Assembly (NCBI RefSeq): GCF_002934665.1
Contig: NZ_NIRS01000004.1
Span: 2,501 to 66,500 of the forward strand
Source of the DNA: Pseudomonas laurylsulfatiphila
GTDB taxonomy: Bacteria; Pseudomonadota; Gammaproteobacteria; Pseudomonadales; Pseudomonadaceae
Direction of reading: 5' to 3'
Length of the DNA: 64,000 nt
The notes under the pieces are model-generated. The model had not been told where the DNA came from. It searched no databases and saw only the letters and a list, made by a program, of their open reading frames with translations. Shown here piece by piece: positions 9,204 to 17,312 of this stretch. The position numbers were made by a program, and so were the translations under genes. Position 1 is the first letter of the stretch; each line of letters starts with the position of its first letter.

Positions 9204-10097
9204 ATGGCCAATACCAAAGTCAACGATCTCCAGGCTTTTCTGGCGGTGGCACGCGACCAAAGCTTTACGAAGGCCGCCGCCAAACTGGGCATTACGCCTT
9301 CTGCGCTGAGTCATACGATCCGGGCACTTGAACAAAGACTGGGGATACGGCTGCTGGCCCGCACGACGCGCAATGTGTCGCCTACAGAGGCGGGAGAAAG
9401 GCTGATGCGTTCGATCGCCCCGCTTTTTGACCAGATCACCGCCGAGCTTGAAGCGCTGGGCGAGCTGCGGGACAAGCCCAGTGGCACGATTCGTATTTCC
9501 TGTACTGACGATCAGATTGAATTGTGCATTCGGCCGATGCTTGCAAGCTTCCTGAAGAGCTACCCGGATATCACACTGGAGTTCTACGTCGACTATGGGT
9601 TCACCAACGTGGTCGAGGAGCGATTTGATGCGGGTATTCGCCTGGGCGAATCGATCAGCAAGGACATGATCGCCGTTCGCATAGGGCCGGATTGGCGGTT
9701 GGCTGTGGTGGGTTCTCCAGAATACTTCGAACGCAACCCGGCACCCACAACCCCCCATGAGTTGACCGGGCATGACTGCGTGAATATCCGACATAGACCA
9801 TCAGGTGTGATCTACGCATGGGAATTTGAAAGAAATGGCCAGGCTTTTACAGTCAAGGCAGATGGACAACTTGTGTTCAACAGCATCATGCATGTTCTCA
9901 ATGCCGCCGTTGATGGCGTTGGCCTGGCCTATGTACCAGAGGAATTGGTAGCACCGTATCTGGCCGACGGCCGACTCAAAGAAGTCTTGGCCGACTGGTG
10001 CCCTGAGTTTCAGGGCTACCATTTGTATTACCCCAACAGACGCCAGGCGTCTCCCGCTTTTTCTGCATTTGTGGAGGCGCTGAAATATAGAAGCTGA
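9204..10097 (+). CDS. LysR-family transcriptional regulator
   Basis: A 297-residue regulator with a classic N-terminal winged helix (DLQAFLAVARDQSFTKAAAK, then GITPSALSHTIRALEQRLG) and a periplasmic-binding-like effector domain from about residue 90 (SGTIRISCTDDQIELCIRP). It is divergent from the hydrolase-MFS operon with 99 bases between the starts, so it most likely controls that operon and itself; the inducer is unknown. It belongs to the large DsdC/CrgA-like group with TTRNVSPTEAGERL after the helix. No strong Shine-Dalgarno is visible before the ATG. Confidence 0.88.
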   Translation: MANTKVNDLQAFLAVARDQSFTKAAAKLGITPSALSHTIRALEQRLGIRLLARTTRNVSPTEAGERLMRSIAPLFDQITAELEALGELRDKPSGTIRISCTDDQIELCIRPMLASFLKSYPDITLEFYVDYGFTNVVEERFDAGIRLGESISKDMIAVRIGPDWRLAVVGSPEYFERNPAPTTPHELTGHDCVNIRHRPSGVIYAWEFERNGQAFTVKADGQLVFNSIMHVLNAAVDGVGLAYVPEELVAPYLADGRLKEVLADWCPEFQGYHLYYPNRRQASPAFSAFVEALKYRS

Positions 10098-10259
10098 GCG
10101 CTCTGCATTCGACGCGCTGCTATCTGTCGCGAAGGGCTGCAGCCACCTGTGGACTCAACCGGTCGATGAAACAAGCCGGCGATTCAGATTTCAGATACAC
10201 ACGGGGACAATACTCGGTTTGATCTAGGCTTGATTGAGATCACCCGGGAGAAAAACACC

Positions 10260-10718
10260 ATGTCCCTCTCTCTCAGAAATCCATTGGCCTTTGCTTTGGC
10301 GGTGTTCTTTTGCGCAGCCGCGCGCGGTGAAGGAACAGCAGACGCCTATCACCCACCGGCAATACTTCCCCTGGAATCCGAGACGGCGCCAAGACTCATT
10401 GCCGAGCCGCCGCTGGCCGAGCCCCTTGCCCGCGGAGTCGTCATTATCCAGTACCGCACAGAGCACGCGAGGATCATGCCGGTATTTGGTAAAGCGGCAG
10501 CTGATGTATCACCCCGTCTCGGGCACCTTCACGTGACCGTCGACGACTGGAAAGGTACATGGGCGCACACCAGTGAAGACCCGATTATCCTGGTCGGACT
10601 GCCCCCCGGCACTCACCAGGTTCTTCTTGAAGTGGCCGACCCGACTCACAAAATCCTTACCAGTACGACAGTGCGTTTCATCGTTCCGGAAAAGAAACCA
10701 GCTGACGCCCCTCATTAG
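10260..10718 (+). CDS. DUF6130 family exported protein
   Basis: A 152-residue protein with a short signal peptide (RNPLAFALAVFFCAAARG) and a body with PPLAEPLARGVVIIQYRTE, RLGHLHVTVDDWKGTWA and LPPGTHQVLLEVADPTHK, the pattern I associate with DUF6130. It is predicted periplasmic with a beta-sandwich fold. The function is not known to me. The ATG at 10260 follows GGGAGAAAAACACC; an in-frame ATG at 10230 lacks a ribosome site and would extend ahead of the signal peptide. The neighbour downstream is an exported DUF1254 lipoprotein. Confidence 0.75.
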   Translation: MSLSLRNPLAFALAVFFCAAARGEGTADAYHPPAILPLESETAPRLIAEPPLAEPLARGVVIIQYRTEHARIMPVFGKAAADVSPRLGHLHVTVDDWKGTWAHTSEDPIILVGLPPGTHQVLLEVADPTHKILTSTTVRFIVPEKKPADAPH

Positions 10719-10782
10719 TCGCCACTTCGCTTCGGTTGTCTGCTTGCCGCAATCCAAGAAGTTTGCCCCCAATATTGGCTGT

Positions 10783-10802
10783 CCCCCAGTCAATAGCGGG
10801 GG
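10783..10802. promoter_or_regulatory. C5/G5 palindrome with AGTCAAT core
   Basis: The sequence CCCCCAGTCAATAGCGGGGG lies 113 bases before the DUF1254 gene and 65 bases after the DUF6130 gene. It could be a weak terminator or an operator. The first twelve bases recur in a palindrome before the thiolase operon at 39558, which favours a protein-binding site. Confidence 0.4.
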
Positions 10803-10915
10803 TTTGCTTCATGACCTACGCTCAGATACGGCAGTAAACCGGCTGGAGTCTCGAGGTGTTCAATCGCTGATCAAGACATCCAGGGCAAAGATGATTTGGT
10901 CAGGAGCGACAAAGG

Positions 10916-12391
10916 ATGAAACCGGAATATTCATGCATAAAATGGATCGCCATCGCTGCCACTTCGGTGGCGCTTGTATCAGGCTGTGCCAGCAAGAACG
11001 ATCCCGTGGCCCAGGCCGAAAAAGCCGATGCAGCCAAAGGCATCGCCGCGCCCAGCCTCACGGAAACGAAGGCCATCGCCGAGGAAGCCTTCATCTACGG
11101 ACTGCCGATCGTAATGAACTATGCGGTGATGTATGAGTACGCCGTGGACAAAAGCGGCCCGCAGTTCAAGGCCCCCTTCAACCAGATCAAGAACGAACCC
11201 CGTGTCTTCACTTACCAGGATACGGCCATCGTCACGCCCAACAGCGATACCCCCTATTCGTTCCTCTGGCTGGATCTGCGCGCCGAGCCCATGGTGCTCA
11301 CGGTACCTGCAGTGGAAAAGAATCGTTATTACTCGGTGCAACTGATCGACGGCAACACCTACAACTACGGCTACATCGGCAGCCGCACCACGGGGAACGG
11401 CCCAGGTAACTACATGGTAGTCGGGCCTGACTGGAAGGGCTCCATGCCACCCGGCATCAGCAAAGTCTTCTATTCGACAACGCCCTTCACGGTGGCAGGC
11501 TACCGAACCCAGCTGTTCAATCCCAAGGACATGCCGAATGTGGTCAAGGTGCAGTCCGGATACAAAGCCCAACCGCTATCGGCGTTTTTGAAACAACCGG
11601 CGGCGCCTGCATCGCCAGTTATCAATTTCCCTCCAACCACCACTGCGGGGATCAAGGAGCACTTCTTCGAATACCTTGATGCCGCGCTCCAGTACGTACC
11701 GCCAACACCGGAAGACCGGGAAATTCGGGCCCGAATCGCGAAAATCGGCATTGGACCAGGCAAGAGTTTCAAGCTCCAGGACCTCTCGCTCGAACACAAG
11801 GCCGCTGTCCTGCTGGGTATGAAGGAAGGTGACGAGAAGGTGGACAGGTGGTTGTCCGGCGGACTCAAGAACGTCAATGGCTGGGGCATCGGCTCGTACT
11901 TTGGCGACCGCCATTTCTACAATGGCGACTGGTTGAAGCGCGCCGCCGCGGCCAAAGGCGGAATTTACGGCAACGATGCCGTGGAAGCCACTTACCCCAT
12001 CACCCGCACAACCGCAACCGGCGAGCCACTGGATGGCAGCAAGCATAACTACACACTCACCTTCCCGGCGGGACAACTGCCTCCCGTGAACGCCTTCTGG
12101 TCGGTGACGATGTACGACGGCAAAACACAGCTCCTTATCAAGAACCCGATCGACCGCTATCTACTGAACTCGCCCATGCTGCCCGGCATGAAGAAGAATG
12201 CCGACGGGTCACTGACCCTCTACATCCAACAGAAGTCGCCCGGCAAGGCACAGGAGGGCAACTGGCTGCCCGCACCCGACGGCCCGATTTATTTGGTGAT
12301 GCGCCTCTATTGGCCCAAGGAGACGCCGCCTTCAGTCCTGCCGGCTGGTGAAGGAACCTGGAAGCCAGCAGGCATCGTGGTATCGAAATAG
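10916..12391 (+). CDS. DUF1254/DUF1214 lipoprotein (paralogue 1)
   Basis: A 491-residue protein with a lipoprotein signal; the lipobox LVSGC puts the acylated Cys at about residue 24. DUF1254 follows (FIYGLPIVMNYAVMYEYA, DTAIVTPNSDTPYSFLWLD at about 100-120) and then the C-terminal DUF1214 (LPPVNAFWSVTMYDG, DGSLTLYIQ). It is presumably outer-membrane anchored. The biochemical role of these domains is not established. It sits outside the tRNA-bounded island but is strongly alike to the two copies inside it (20006 and 23747); copy 2 shares even the sequence just after the lipobox. The ATG follows GGAGCGACAAAGG. Confidence 0.85.
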   Translation: MKPEYSCIKWIAIAATSVALVSGCASKNDPVAQAEKADAAKGIAAPSLTETKAIAEEAFIYGLPIVMNYAVMYEYAVDKSGPQFKAPFNQIKNEPRVFTYQDTAIVTPNSDTPYSFLWLDLRAEPMVLTVPAVEKNRYYSVQLIDGNTYNYGYIGSRTTGNGPGNYMVVGPDWKGSMPPGISKVFYSTTPFTVAGYRTQLFNPKDMPNVVKVQSGYKAQPLSAFLKQPAAPASPVINFPPTTTAGIKEHFFEYLDAALQYVPPTPEDREIRARIAKIGIGPGKSFKLQDLSLEHKAAVLLGMKEGDEKVDRWLSGGLKNVNGWGIGSYFGDRHFYNGDWLKRAAAAKGGIYGNDAVEATYPITRTTATGEPLDGSKHNYTLTFPAGQLPPVNAFWSVTMYDGKTQLLIKNPIDRYLLNSPMLPGMKKNADGSLTLYIQQKSPGKAQEGNWLPAPDGPIYLVMRLYWPKETPPSVLPAGEGTWKPAGIVVSK

Positions 12392-12414
12392 AACACGCGC
12401 CAGCTCGCGCAGAT

Positions 12415-12435
12415 CCCCCGGCATTTGTCGGGGGG
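12415..12435. terminator. GC hairpin between convergent genes
   Basis: CCCCCG and CGGGGG pair around a short loop between the DUF1254 stop (12391) and the stop of the convergent 59-aa gene (12437). Position suggests a shared terminator; there is no strong T-run. Confidence 0.45.
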
Positions 12436-12436
12436 T

Positions 12437-12616
12437 TCACCGTTCCAATACAAGCCTGTCTTCGCTGACAGGCAACTGGTGTGGCGCATTTATCCTGCCT
12501 TCCAATCTGCTCACAAACGCCAGGGCTTCGGCATAGCTGCGAAACTTGACGCACCACGCGTTCATCCAGACATTCCAGTCTTGCGGTGTCCTCGCTTTTT
12601 CGATTTTTATCAGCAT
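12437..12616 (-). CDS. Small conserved-looking protein, 59 aa
   Basis: A 59-residue product starting MLIKIEKARTPQDWNVW, with CVKFRSYAEALAFVSRLEGR as an amphipathic second half. The ATG at 12616 has GGAGG nine bases upstream. The pattern of Trp, Arg and Ala resembles a small Pseudomonas protein family of unknown role that I recall only loosely. It is convergent with the DUF1254 gene. No function can be given. Confidence 0.65.
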   Translation of the reverse strand: MLIKIEKARTPQDWNVWMNAWCVKFRSYAEALAFVSRLEGRINAPHQLPVSEDRLVLER

Positions 12617-13055
12617 CCTGGCATCCCTCCTTTTTGCGGTTTAACTCAGTCTCGAACCTGGAAAAACCGAAATGCGGCGTGTGAACTTTCGTCTGCGTGT
12701 CCCGGTTGAAGGCGGGGGGAAAACAGTACGCAAGGTGAGGAGGAGCAGATTCTGCAGATGCGGATTTGCCGGCATTTGAAGCTTGCGTCAAAGCGAACTG
12801 CAGGACCTGCCTTTGCTTACCTTCCTCGAGGCGCATTTAAAACGGCTGAAGGGGGGATTAGAAAATCAATAATCATCAAAAATGTATCTATAGGAGCCTT
12901 GGTGGGACTTGCAGGGACAAGCTGGGGGGGATGGTGGTTAGCCTGGATGTTGACGCATCCGATCAGGCTGTTTTTTTCGCTTGGGTGTTGAGATTTTGTT
13001 GGTGTGGGCCTGACAGGCTGCCGACTCAACACTCGGCTAGGAGGACTGACAGCCG
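12617..13055. other. Gene-poor stretch before the island boundary
   Basis: About 440 bases without a credible gene. A frame of 77 codons (12758-12991) has two hydrophobic patches but no ribosome site and no recognisable family. The next recognisable sequence is the decayed integrase remnant. Confidence 0.4.
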
Positions 13056-13281
13056 CAGATCCGCACCATCACGCAAGCGCTTATCGGAAAACAGAGCGTG
13101 GCGTTTGATCGTATCGAGCTGGATGAGTGGGCGGAGACCTACAGTACGGTCAGAGCAAGGGTCGGGTTCTTCCGTACAACGGCGATGCGTTGCACCGGAT
13201 GAATGATTCGGCCTGGAAGAAAGCGCGGGTGAGAGCGGCGAATTTCTGGCGGGAGGAAAACCTTCGCCCCGCTCACCAATG
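13056..13281 (+). pseudogene. Remnant of a phage-type excisionase and integrase C-terminus
   Basis: Two frames carry fragments typical of tyrosine-recombinase elements. Frame one, from 13056, reads TITQALIGKQSVAFDRIELD, like small helix-turn-helix proteins next to phage integrases. The other frame reads RVLPYNGDALHRMNDSAWKK and continues ARVRAA, the segment of an integrase that precedes the catalytic His. It ends at a stop at about 13281, and neither part has its own start or catalytic core. It lies directly left of the tRNA-Pro fragment, so an older element once used the same site. Confidence 0.6.
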
Positions 13282-13315
13282 AAAAAGCCCAACTGGTTAG
13301 AGTTGGGCTTTTCAT
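13279..13315 (-). terminator. Strong terminator downstream of the tRNA-Pro fragment (left boundary)
   Basis: A long stem (AATGAAAA-GCCCAACT pairing with AGTTGGGC-TTTTTCATT) lies nine bases beyond the 3' end of the minus-strand tRNA fragment. In that direction it ends in a T-run, as expected for the native terminator of the tRNA gene. It works in either orientation. Confidence 0.7.
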
Positions 13316-13324
13316 TGAAAAATA

Positions 13325-13369
13325 TGGTCGGGACGGAGTGATTCGAACACTCGACCCCTAGCACCCCAT
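13325..13369 (-). repeat. attachment site 1: 3' half of tRNA-Pro
   Basis: Read on the minus strand, these 45 bases hold the anticodon loop ATGGGGT, a T-arm GAGTG-TTCGAAT-CACTC and the acceptor 3' strand CGTCCCG followed by ACCA. The loop would give anticodon GGG, so tRNA-Pro is the best guess. The 5' half is absent, so this is not a functional tRNA but the duplicated piece left by site-specific integration. It starts a direct repeat that runs on through the integrase gene and recurs at 51852. Confidence 0.75.
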
Positions 13370-13529
13370 CTTCTTTTTCATACTTCTTGGAAGCTTCCAA
13401 AATTTTACTCTGGATTTTTCTAAGCTAGTATTTACTTGAGCTCCAGCGATGTTCTGCGCTACGAGAGTCCAGTAACGTCCACCAAGAGCCGACGTTTTTG
13501 TGGGGGTAAAAGTAGGGGGAGTCCGTTAC

Positions 13530-14984
13530 ATGGCCAAAATTACCATCAAAGAACTCGAGTCGCTGACCGCCAACGATGCCGGCCGCATCCTCCGGGAGGA
13601 TGGCAATCTGGCCGGTCGAATCTCAGTCCGTAAGGACGGTGTGTCGGTCAGCTTTTTCTATCGGTATCGGTGGGGCGACCAGAACAAAGAGTACGCCTGC
13701 GGGTCCTGGCCGCGCAAATCCCTGACAGACATCCGCAAGGCGCGCAACCAGGCCCGGGGGCTCATCGATGAGCAGATCAATCCCAACGAGCAAAAGAAAA
13801 CCGCCAAGGCACAGGCATACGCCGCGGCTAACGTAGAGGCCGAACAAGTAAAAACGGCGAAGGTGAAAACGCTGACCGTCCAGGATCTGGCCAAGGCGTG
13901 GCTGTTGGATGGCGTGGCGCGCAAAGATGGCAATGCTGAATTGCAGCGCCGTTTTAACAAGGACCTTTTTCCGGCACTCGGCAAGACCGCGGTGAGCAGC
14001 GTCTCCGAACACGATGTTCGGGCGCTGATCCGCACCGTGGTCAACCGCGGCGCTCACCGGCAAGCCATCAGTTTCTTCGCCGACCTCACTCAGATGTTCA
14101 GCTGGGCCAGAAAGCGTCAGCCCTGGCGGGCCTTATTGATCGAGGGCGATCCGACTGAGCTGGTCGACATCTCCCCATTGATCCCTGCCAACTACGAAGC
14201 GGAAAGAAGCCGCATCCTTTCCCCGGCTGAGCTGTTGGAACTGCACACCCGCTTCCAGCAAATGACCGCCGATTACAACGCCCTGCCCGCTGGGCAAAAA
14301 TACGACGGCATACGGCCGTTAAAGAAGGAAACCCAACTCGCGCTCTGGATCAGTCTGGGTACCCTGTGTCGGATAGGCGAGTTGCTGCAGGCCGAATGGA
14401 AAAATGTCGATCTGGACCAGCAGACCTGGTTCCTCCCCAGTGAAAACGTCAAGGGCACACGGGGCAAGAAGCAGGACCACCATGTCTTCCTCTCCCCCTT
14501 TGCCCTGCATTTCTTTCAGGAACTGAAGACCCTAACGGGACATTCCCAATGGTGCTTCCCGAACAAGCTGGATGATGGGCATGTGGACGTAAAAGTGGTG
14601 AGTAAACAGGTCGGCGATCGCCAGGCGCGGTTCAAAAACCGCAAGGCCCTGTCAAGACGGCGTCATGACGATACGCTGGTCCTTGCCAAAGGCCAGAACG
14701 GTGACTGGACACCGCATGACCTGCGCCGTACGGGCGCGACCATGATGCAGGCCTTGGGGGTCAGCCTGGACGTCATCGATCGCTGCCAAAACCATGTGCT
14801 GGCCGGTTCTCGGGTGAGACGCCACTACCTCCATCACGACTATGCCGAAGAGAAAAAACGTGCCTGGAATCTGCTGGGCGATCGACTCGGTGCCGTTTTG
14901 TCCTCAGCCTACGAGCACACACCGACCGAGTCGATGCTGTCTTTTCCTGCGTATACCGCGACTGGCTCTTTACCGCCTTCTTAA
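13530..14984 (+). CDS. int: Tyrosine integrase, P4-like, island 1
   Basis: A 484-residue site-specific recombinase. The first 90 residues form a DUF4102-like arm-binding region, with GVSVSFFYRYRWGDQNKEYA and then SLTDIRKARNQARG. The core-binding domain follows from about 125 (VQDLAKAWLLDGV). The catalytic domain has Arg in TLCRIGELLQAEWKNVDL, HDLRRTGATMMQALG and the NHVLAGSRVRRHYLHHDY segment with His and Tyr, so all key residues are present. GGGGGAG precedes the ATG at 13530; an upstream in-frame start at 13500 is less likely. It reads away from the tRNA-Pro fragment 160 bases upstream, as integrases next to their own att site do. It is nearly identical to the broken copy at 52057. Confidence 0.92.
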   Translation: MAKITIKELESLTANDAGRILREDGNLAGRISVRKDGVSVSFFYRYRWGDQNKEYACGSWPRKSLTDIRKARNQARGLIDEQINPNEQKKTAKAQAYAAANVEAEQVKTAKVKTLTVQDLAKAWLLDGVARKDGNAELQRRFNKDLFPALGKTAVSSVSEHDVRALIRTVVNRGAHRQAISFFADLTQMFSWARKRQPWRALLIEGDPTELVDISPLIPANYEAERSRILSPAELLELHTRFQQMTADYNALPAGQKYDGIRPLKKETQLALWISLGTLCRIGELLQAEWKNVDLDQQTWFLPSENVKGTRGKKQDHHVFLSPFALHFFQELKTLTGHSQWCFPNKLDDGHVDVKVVSKQVGDRQARFKNRKALSRRRHDDTLVLAKGQNGDWTPHDLRRTGATMMQALGVSLDVIDRCQNHVLAGSRVRRHYLHHDYAEEKKRAWNLLGDRLGAVLSSAYEHTPTESMLSFPAYTATGSLPPS

Positions 14985-15073
14985 GTCGGCGTTTTTAGTG
15001 TTGAGTCCTCATAGTTGCGCAAACATCGCCGAGCACGGCCTTCAGCATTTCGGCTTCATGACCGGCAGAAATC

Positions 15074-15238
15074 GGCCCAGAGTGTGTAAAAACGCTTCGC
15101 CAAAATTGAAGTGGGCGCATCTACGGTAAATCTGAAATAACGGCAGGTGAGCAGACACAGATTTTGCGTAGAAACGCGAATTTCAGTCTGGTTTCGGATG
15201 CGTGCTGCGCTGAAAAACGTTTTTACACACTCTGGGCC
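15074..15238. repeat. MITE-like element with 21-bp terminal inverted repeats
   Basis: Perfect 21-bp inverted repeats bound 165 bases: the left end begins GGCCCAGAGTGTGTAAAA (15074-15094) and the right end is its complement (15218-15238). The interior has no coding frame of note and its halves are partly complementary (TTCAGTCTG, CGTGCTGCGCTG). This is the build of a small non-autonomous transposable element. No clear target duplication was found. Confidence 0.65.
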
Positions 15239-15414
15239 AGAAGCCGTCATCAACTCAGTCGCACTGTTCATCTTCCCTCGATGAAGAAAACCTCAAGCGC
15301 ACCGGCTAATTCGACCGGGGCCTTCTTCAGCCATGTGATGGCCACTGTCAATGCCTGAGCCAGTTGAGGGCAATGCAGTCAAACCCCTTTGCTCTCTTTG
15401 AGTAAGCCTCGTAC

Positions 15415-16090
15415 TCATGCGACACCTCCAACCCCAGGCTCGCAATATTGCTCGATGATTTCGAATAATCGATGACACGCTGTAGCGAGGTGAGGTTCAG
15501 GTGCCGTAGCAACCCCGAGCAACAGGCCAGGGGAATGCCCGGACGGAGTCGCGAACCACTCTGACAAAGGCGAAGGCGCCAGGCCAAAAGCCATCGCGTC
15601 CCGAACGATTTGCACGTCGGGTGCACCTTCGGGGAGTTTGAGAAGTACGGCCAAGCCTGCCTTGACCCACTGCGCATCGCGCATTCGTAACTGCTCGCAT
15701 AGCCCGTCACGCTGGGCGCAATACAGTCGCTTGAGCCGACGAACACGGCGAATGTAGTGGCCATCACGCATAAATTGCGCCGTGGCCAGTTGTATGACGG
15801 GGGAAGGCGCGGGGGCAAGCGTCGCAGCCACCTCGGAGAACGCAGTTACCAGGTCGGTTGGAGCTACTACAAATCCAAGTCGCAGTCCCGGGCTTATCGT
15901 CTTGCTGAAAGAACCGATGTGGATAACCCGGTTGCTCCTGTCTAAAGACGCCAGCGCCGGGGCCGCCCGGCCCTACAGCTGCAGCTCGCTGAGGTAGTCA
16001 TCTTCGATGATCCAGGCGTCGTTGGAGACTGCCCATTCGAGCAGTAGAAGCCGTCGCCTCAATGGCCAGCGATACCCGAGCACCAAATCA
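15415..16090 (-). pseudogene. MocR/PdxR-family regulator remnant (aminotransferase-like domain)
   Basis: The minus strand reads through most of an aminotransferase-like effector domain of the GntR/MocR family: AWIIEDDYLSELQL, then an in-frame TAG at about 15974-15976, then GRAAPALASLDRSNRVIHIG, GSFSKTISPGLRLGFVVAP (with the PLP lysine region SFSKT) and HYIRRVRRLKRLYCAQRDGL to the stop at 15415. The N-terminal winged helix is missing, and the upstream end degenerates near 16090. It is therefore a dead fragment. Its position between the MITE and the DUF3313 gene suggests decay within the island. Confidence 0.7.
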
Positions 16091-16145
16091 AAGGGTTGAG
16101 ATTCGCCTCGTCCTCGAACAAGAAGAAGTTGCGTACGCATTACTT

Positions 16146-16817
16146 TTACTTTAGATATTCATTCATATCAGCAACAAGCTCCTCGATTGCCCCAGTGAAG
16201 TCGTCTGCGGTGATCGGAGTCTTGTTATTGTCCAAAGTCTTGCCGAGCACCTTGCGTGCGACTCTGAACATTGGCTCATTCGCGGCATTGACCAGTAAAG
16301 CCTCGACATAAAGCTCTGAATTCTGATTCCGCTGCCCGGTAGCGACATTGACACCACCAATAGCCGCGGCTACCGGAATCACCTCGTACCACCTCATCTC
16401 CTCGTTAGATGCACTGACGCCTGTGATCGCGGTGTGCAGCACCAAAAGCCTTGAGGCGAATGGAATGGGGTCCTGCGATCCAATTACTCGATATCGTTTG
16501 GACAGCACTTCATATACACGGGTATCAGCTGTTCTCCGCAACCGTTCAAAGGTTTGCATGTCGACGCGGTCGGTAGCCTTCGGCGCGGGGTACAGGATGA
16601 GGGGGTCAAAAATTACCGTGTCGTAATTTTTAGATCTGAACGCTGGCGACACCCATCGCAGGGTGGGAGCGCCACTCGGCGAAAGGGTCGATTTAAGTAC
16701 GTCGTATCGATCCAGATAACCTGAATACTGTCCTTTATCAGTCGTCCTTGAGACACAACCGGATAGCAGGAGACAACTGAGAGCAATAACCATCGACAAA
16801 TTAGTTGAACACGCCAT
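16146..16817 (-). CDS. DUF3313 family lipoprotein (copy 1)
   Basis: A 223-residue lipoprotein; the signal ends in LLLSGC (Cys about 21). The mature part matches the DUF3313 pattern: KGQYSGYLDRYDVLK, TLRWVSPAFRSKNYDTVIFD, ILYPAPKATDRVD and EMRWYEVIPVAAAIGGVNVA. The ATG at 16817 is preceded by AAGGA nine bases away. It is a clear paralogue of the plus-strand gene at 21637, which shares QYSGYL, RWVSPSW, NAYDTVVF and KWYEVVPIAAVVG. The role of the family is unknown; both copies flank the FadL/DUF1254 genes, so a function in the same envelope process is plausible. Confidence 0.82.
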   Translation of the reverse strand: MACSTNLSMVIALSCLLLSGCVSRTTDKGQYSGYLDRYDVLKSTLSPSGAPTLRWVSPAFRSKNYDTVIFDPLILYPAPKATDRVDMQTFERLRRTADTRVYEVLSKRYRVIGSQDPIPFASRLLVLHTAITGVSASNEEMRWYEVIPVAAAIGGVNVATGQRNQNSELYVEALLVNAANEPMFRVARKVLGKTLDNNKTPITADDFTGAIEELVADMNEYLK

Positions 16818-17312
16818 ATACGGTCTTCCTTATTGGGCAGCGTAGCCATCGAACTGTACGTGAGTGCTGTGCGCGAATCGACAAGGGAGCGTCATCTTTT
16901 GATTCGTTATCAGTCGGCGTGCTCGCTGCCGAACCCGCTTGGGTGGAACGACAAAACGACGATTTTTGACCCTGCCGAATAACGAGAGCCGGTGGCCGCC
17001 TGTAACTGTCCGCCGTCACGTACAAAATCATCTATGGAAGCGGCTATCAGGGTGGAGCAGAGTCTCTATGGACCATTTGAAAAAAAGCGCATCCGTGCTA
17101 AAAACAATGTATTCAACATTATATATTTTTGGATGCAATTAATGCGCACGACTCGCCTATTCGATGATTCGGCCCAAGGACTGAGGGGGCGTCGCAGCAC
17201 AGCCGAGAGATGTCAGGCGATGGCTCATGGGCGCTCTGCTCTTTTGCTCGCCATGTGTTAGACGTCACCAACGTGGCCAATGTGCCCATTTCAGGAATGA
17301 TAGCGAGCTTAT
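16818..17312. other. AT-rich gene-poor stretch upstream of the AraC gene
   Basis: About 490 bases with no credible gene. Part of it (17090-17145) is strikingly AT-rich, with CATTATATATTTTTGG near the centre, consistent with foreign origin and a regulatory region for the divergent DUF3313 and AraC genes. Frames here have no recognisable domains. Confidence 0.45.

Noticed and set aside
12415..12435. A third member of the C/G palindrome operator set
   Set aside because: It has the same C5-N10-G5 build but lacks the AGTCAAT core and lies between two convergent gene ends, so a terminator is more likely.
12758..12991. A 77-residue plus-strand membrane protein
   Set aside because: No ribosome site, no family, and the hydrophobic patches are short; judged a chance frame.
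13325..13369. A complete functional tRNA gene
   Set aside because: Only the anticodon loop to CCA half is present; the sequence beyond has no D-arm or matching 5' acceptor strand. The same holds at 51852.
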